Assembly (NCBI GenBank): GCA_910574185.1
Contig: CAJSZQ010000033.1
Location: 1-44,612 of the forward strand
Length of the DNA stretch: 44,612 bases
Reading direction: 5' to 3'
Source of the DNA: Lachnospiraceae bacterium
GTDB lineage: Bacteria; Bacillota; Clostridia; Lachnospirales; Lachnospiraceae
In this document: piece after piece, positions 41,931 to 44,612 of the stretch
Layout of the letters: every line of letters begins with the position of its first letter
How positions within the stretch are numbered: position 1 is the stretch's first letter
The notes under the pieces: generated by a model
The model's database searches: none
What the model was told of the DNA's origin: nothing
The model's input: the letters and a program-made list of their open reading frames with translations, nothing else
Translations under genes and position numbers: made by a program

Positions 41931-42872
41931 TCAATTATTTTTTATTTTATCCGGAATCTGTGCAAGAATAATCGCCGCAAACATCATAGCGCAGCCAAAA
42001 CCTTCCCTAACTGACAGACTCTGTCCCAGTATGACCCATCCGGCAAGCACAGAAATGCTTGATTCAAGACTGAGAATCAGGGATGCAATTGCAGGATTCA
42101 TATTCTTCTGTCCGATAATTTGAAGCGTATATCCCACGCCGCTGGACATTACACCGGCATAGAGAATGGCTTTCATACTCTTTAATACCGCCGCCCAGGT
42201 AATCGTCTCAAAAGCAAATATAAAAGGCATCGACAATACTCCTACCACAAAAAACTGGATGCAGGACATTTTCACTCCATCCGTTCTTGGCGCAAAATAA
42301 TCAATTACCAATATATGCACCGAAAAAATCAACGCACATAAAAATACATAAATATCTCCCTTTCCAATAGTAAATGCCTCTGTTATGCATAAAAAATATA
42401 ATCCTGCAAGGGAAAGGATTACTGCCGCCCATACTTTCCATCCGATTCGTTTCTTAAGAAAAATCCCCAGCACTGGAACCAGCACAATATAAAACGCAGT
42501 GATAAATCCCGCCTTTCCTACTGTTGTATACTGAATCCCAATCTGCTGCAAACTGCTGGCAGCAAACAGGCACAGGCCGCAGCAGATTCCTCCGGTAATC
42601 AGCGCTCTCCTGCTTCCCTTCTGGGCGCCTTCCTCCGGATTATTTTCTCTCTGAATGCTTTTTTCCGTAACCTCTCCTCTTGTTCTCTCTGACCTGCGGC
42701 CAATTCTATCAAGCAGCATAATGCAGGGAATCAGGGCGATTCCTCCTACAAAATTGCGGATTCCGTTAAAGGAAAAAGGTCCCAGATAATCCATTCCCAC
42801 ACTTTGCGCTACAAAAGCTGTTCCCCAAATAAAAGCAGTCAAAAATAATATTAGTCCATTTTTCATCTTCAT
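41931..42872 (-). CDS. DMT (EamA) family transporter
   Basis: About 313 aa with ten TM helices. LTAFIWGTAFVAQSVGMDYLG and the second half SLILSLESSISVLAGWVILG match EamA repeats. Start ATG 42870-42872 follows GAGGGATAAATAT. A charged loop of about 35 residues after TM2 is longer than typical. Probably a metabolite exporter; substrate unknown. Confidence 0.85.
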   Translation of the reverse strand: MKMKNGLILFLTAFIWGTAFVAQSVGMDYLGPFSFNGIRNFVGGIALIPCIMLLDRIGRRSERTRGEVTEKSIQRENNPEEGAQKGSRRALITGGICCGLCLFAASSLQQIGIQYTTVGKAGFITAFYIVLVPVLGIFLKKRIGWKVWAAVILSLAGLYFLCITEAFTIGKGDIYVFLCALIFSVHILVIDYFAPRTDGVKMSCIQFFVVGVLSMPFIFAFETITWAAVLKSMKAILYAGVMSSGVGYTLQIIGQKNMNPAIASLILSLESSISVLAGWVILGQSLSVREGFGCAMMFAAIILAQIPDKIKNN

Positions 42873-43026
42873 ATATTTATCCCTCTTCTTTCGTACCAAA
42901 TTATCTTACCATATTTGAATAAAAATACAAGTCGATTCATGTTTATTCAAAACATATGGAAAGTTCAGATTACAGTTCACAGGTCATTTGGTAAACAGTA
43001 ATAAGTTCAGAGCGATTTTCTATTTA

Positions 43027-44612
43027 ACTCAAACTTCCCACACTGTTTGGTGTGCTGAACCTTGAAAAATCAATACTTTAATCCATAAAAAAGGCATAAA
43101 CCGCTTGCTTATGGTATAATTGAGTTGCGAAAAACAATCACACAGCAAGGAGATTTATGCCATGTCAAGTATACCACATTCTGAGGGAAACGGAAACGAG
43201 ATTTCCAATTCAGTCACAAATTTTATGAATAAATTCCAAATTGGAAAGATTCTTTTCAAATGTAATGCCGGAAAAGCAAAAGGAATTCCAGTAATCGAAG
43301 TGTTTCGATACCTGTTTTGTCTCATTTTCTCGGAACGGAGCATGTATATGCAGCGGAAAACCGGCATATTTGACGGTTCATTCTGCAAAAACACCGTTTA
43401 TCGTTTCCTCAATAATGCAAAGATTAACTGGTTTCGGTTCACAACCTTACTTTCAAGCCGTATCATCAATGATTTCATGAAGCCGCTTACAGATAAGAGC
43501 CGCAAAGATGTTTTCATTATTGATGACAGTCTGTTTGACCGCTCTCGTTCAAAGAAAACAGAACTTTTGGCGAAAGTCTTTGACCACTGCTCCATGAAGT
43601 ACAAAAACGGTTACCGTATGCTGACGCTCGGATGGTCTGATGGGAACTCCTTTGTTCCAATCAACCATTGTCTTCTATCGGCAGCCGATGATAAAAATCT
43701 GCTCTGCAAAGCTGCAGACTTTGATGGACGTACTCTTGCCGGAAAAAGGCGGAAACAATCCAGACGTAAAGCAACACAGGTCATGATTGACCTAATCAGG
43801 GCAGCACAATCATCCGGAATTTCTGCAAAATATGTGTTGTTTGACAGTTGGTTTTCATCACCGAAGACCATTACTGCATTAAAGACAGACTGCGGATTAG
43901 ACACAATCGCAATGGTTAAGAAAAGCAGTAAAATCAAATATGAATATCAGGATGGAAAATACAACATCAAAGAAATCTACAAACAGTGCAAAAAACGCAG
44001 AGGCCGCTCAAAATATCTGCTTTCTGTTGATGTAACCGTTGGTGATGAGGTAATTCCGGCAAAAATCGTCTGTGTCCGGAACAAAAGCAAGAAAAAAGAC
44101 TGGCTTGCCATCATCAGTACAGACACAACGATTTCAGAAGAAGAAATCATCCGTATTTATGGGAAACGCTGGGGTATTGAGGTGTTTTTCAAAACCTGCA
44201 AATCCTATCTGCATCTGGTAAAAGAGTGCCGGAGCCTGTCCTATGACGCTTTGACTGCGCATGTATCTATTGTTTTTGCACGATATATGATGCTTGCAGT
44301 TACGCAACGGTGCAATACTGATGACAAAACGATTTGTGAACTGTTTTACCGTCTCATGGATGAACTGGATGATATCACTTTTAGTCAATCCATGAGGATT
44401 ATCATAGATGCATTAATGGATGCCGTAATGGAACATTTCCACATCACGGAACAACAGCTGGAGGATTTCACTGCCAGCTTTGTTCAGAGACTGCCAAAGT
44501 ACATGCAAAAAGCATTGGAATACGGTTCAGCAGCTGCATGAATGTTATTTTATGAGTTAAGGTATTGATTTTTCAAGGTGCAAATCCCATTTTTTATGTG
44601 GGAAGTTTGAGT
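43027..44612 (+). mobile_element. complete IS4-family insertion sequence
   Basis: Terminal inverted repeats ACTCAAACTTCCCACA (43027-43042) and TGTGGGAAGTTTGAGT (44597-44612) bound the transposase. A second conserved inverted block (ACCTTGAAAAATCAATAC, and its complement near 44561-44580) lies inside each end. The right end is the last base of the window, so the target duplication cannot be checked. 1586 bp in all. Confidence 0.88.
43162..44541 (+). CDS. IS4-family transposase
   Basis: A 459-aa DDE transposase. The first Asp is in FIIDDSLFDRSR, the second in YVLFDSWFSSP and the Glu in YGKRWGIEVFFKTCK, which also fits the Y(2)R(3)E(6)K IS4 signature. The start is ATG 43162 behind AAGGAG; the frame extends 14 codons upstream without a site. 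The reading frame is intact, so the element may be active. Confidence 0.93.
   Translation: MSSIPHSEGNGNEISNSVTNFMNKFQIGKILFKCNAGKAKGIPVIEVFRYLFCLIFSERSMYMQRKTGIFDGSFCKNTVYRFLNNAKINWFRFTTLLSSRIINDFMKPLTDKSRKDVFIIDDSLFDRSRSKKTELLAKVFDHCSMKYKNGYRMLTLGWSDGNSFVPINHCLLSAADDKNLLCKAADFDGRTLAGKRRKQSRRKATQVMIDLIRAAQSSGISAKYVLFDSWFSSPKTITALKTDCGLDTIAMVKKSSKIKYEYQDGKYNIKEIYKQCKKRRGRSKYLLSVDVTVGDEVIPAKIVCVRNKSKKKDWLAIISTDTTISEEEIIRIYGKRWGIEVFFKTCKSYLHLVKECRSLSYDALTAHVSIVFARYMMLAVTQRCNTDDKTICELFYRLMDELDDITFSQSMRIIIDALMDAVMEHFHITEQQLEDFTASFVQRLPKYMQKALEYGSAAA

Overview
The window looks like a chromosome segment of an anaerobic, endospore-forming Clostridia, most likely a Lachnospiraceae gut bacterium. This rests on protein content, not on a database search: split purine enzymes (an AICAR formyltransferase plus a PurO-type IMP cyclohydrolase), the spoIIA-sigF and spoVA sporulation operons, a T-box before valS, CarD, a YlmC/YmxH-type protein and Gram-positive ribosome binding sites. 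Nearly all genes run on the minus strand. The exceptions are an ABC exporter operon, one SDR gene, a tRNA and a terminal insertion sequence.

Layout, left to right. Positions 1-1616 are an accessory patch: an IS21-like end made of three short repeats beside a short ORF, then a hicAB toxin-antitoxin locus whose toxin gene has no normal start codon. Positions 1672-6159 carry purine biosynthesis genes, a YitT membrane protein, and greA followed by a catalytically degenerate acetylglutamate-kinase paralog. Positions 6184-11260 form a regulatory island: a membrane-anchored MerR regulator and a YbjQ protein, a 270-bp structured element with perfect 52-bp inverted arms, a PadR-DUF2812 pair, a repeat-rich intergenic region, and a NatAB-type ABC exporter. 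The MerR promoter and the exporter promoter carry an almost identical 19-bp-spacer MerR operator, which ties the two units together.

Positions 11321-15035 hold sporulation genes: spoVAA-AB-AC behind a convincing sigma-G promoter and a 53-aa membrane protein, then spoIIAA-spoIIAB-sigF. Positions 15249-23512 run valS (T-box), an LTA-synthase-like sulfatase, folC, a 45-aa protein and a TPR membrane protein. Positions 23570-32764 contain an Fe-S aldo/keto reductase with an AdhR-like operator, a DUF1848 protein with an AEC transporter, an unusual RND pump with a coiled coil where AcrB has its TolC-docking region, an HD hydrolase, a divergent EF-P-modification-like SDR, and an isochorismatase-family hydrolase. 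Positions 32766-39985 carry exoA, a CheY/CheX-like/FapA-like module, truA-nrdR-ylmC, arcC and dapB. The right end has tRNA-Pro(GGG) beside decayed gene remnants, dtd-carD, a DMT transporter, and a complete IS4-family element whose right inverted repeat coincides with the window end.

The best candidates for something undescribed are four. They are the MerR/PadR-controlled exporter locus with its duplicated operators and repeats, the 52-bp inverted-repeat element with a partial second copy near sigF, the RND pump with an inserted coiled coil, and the dispersed GTTACTGTTYAC intergenic palindromes.
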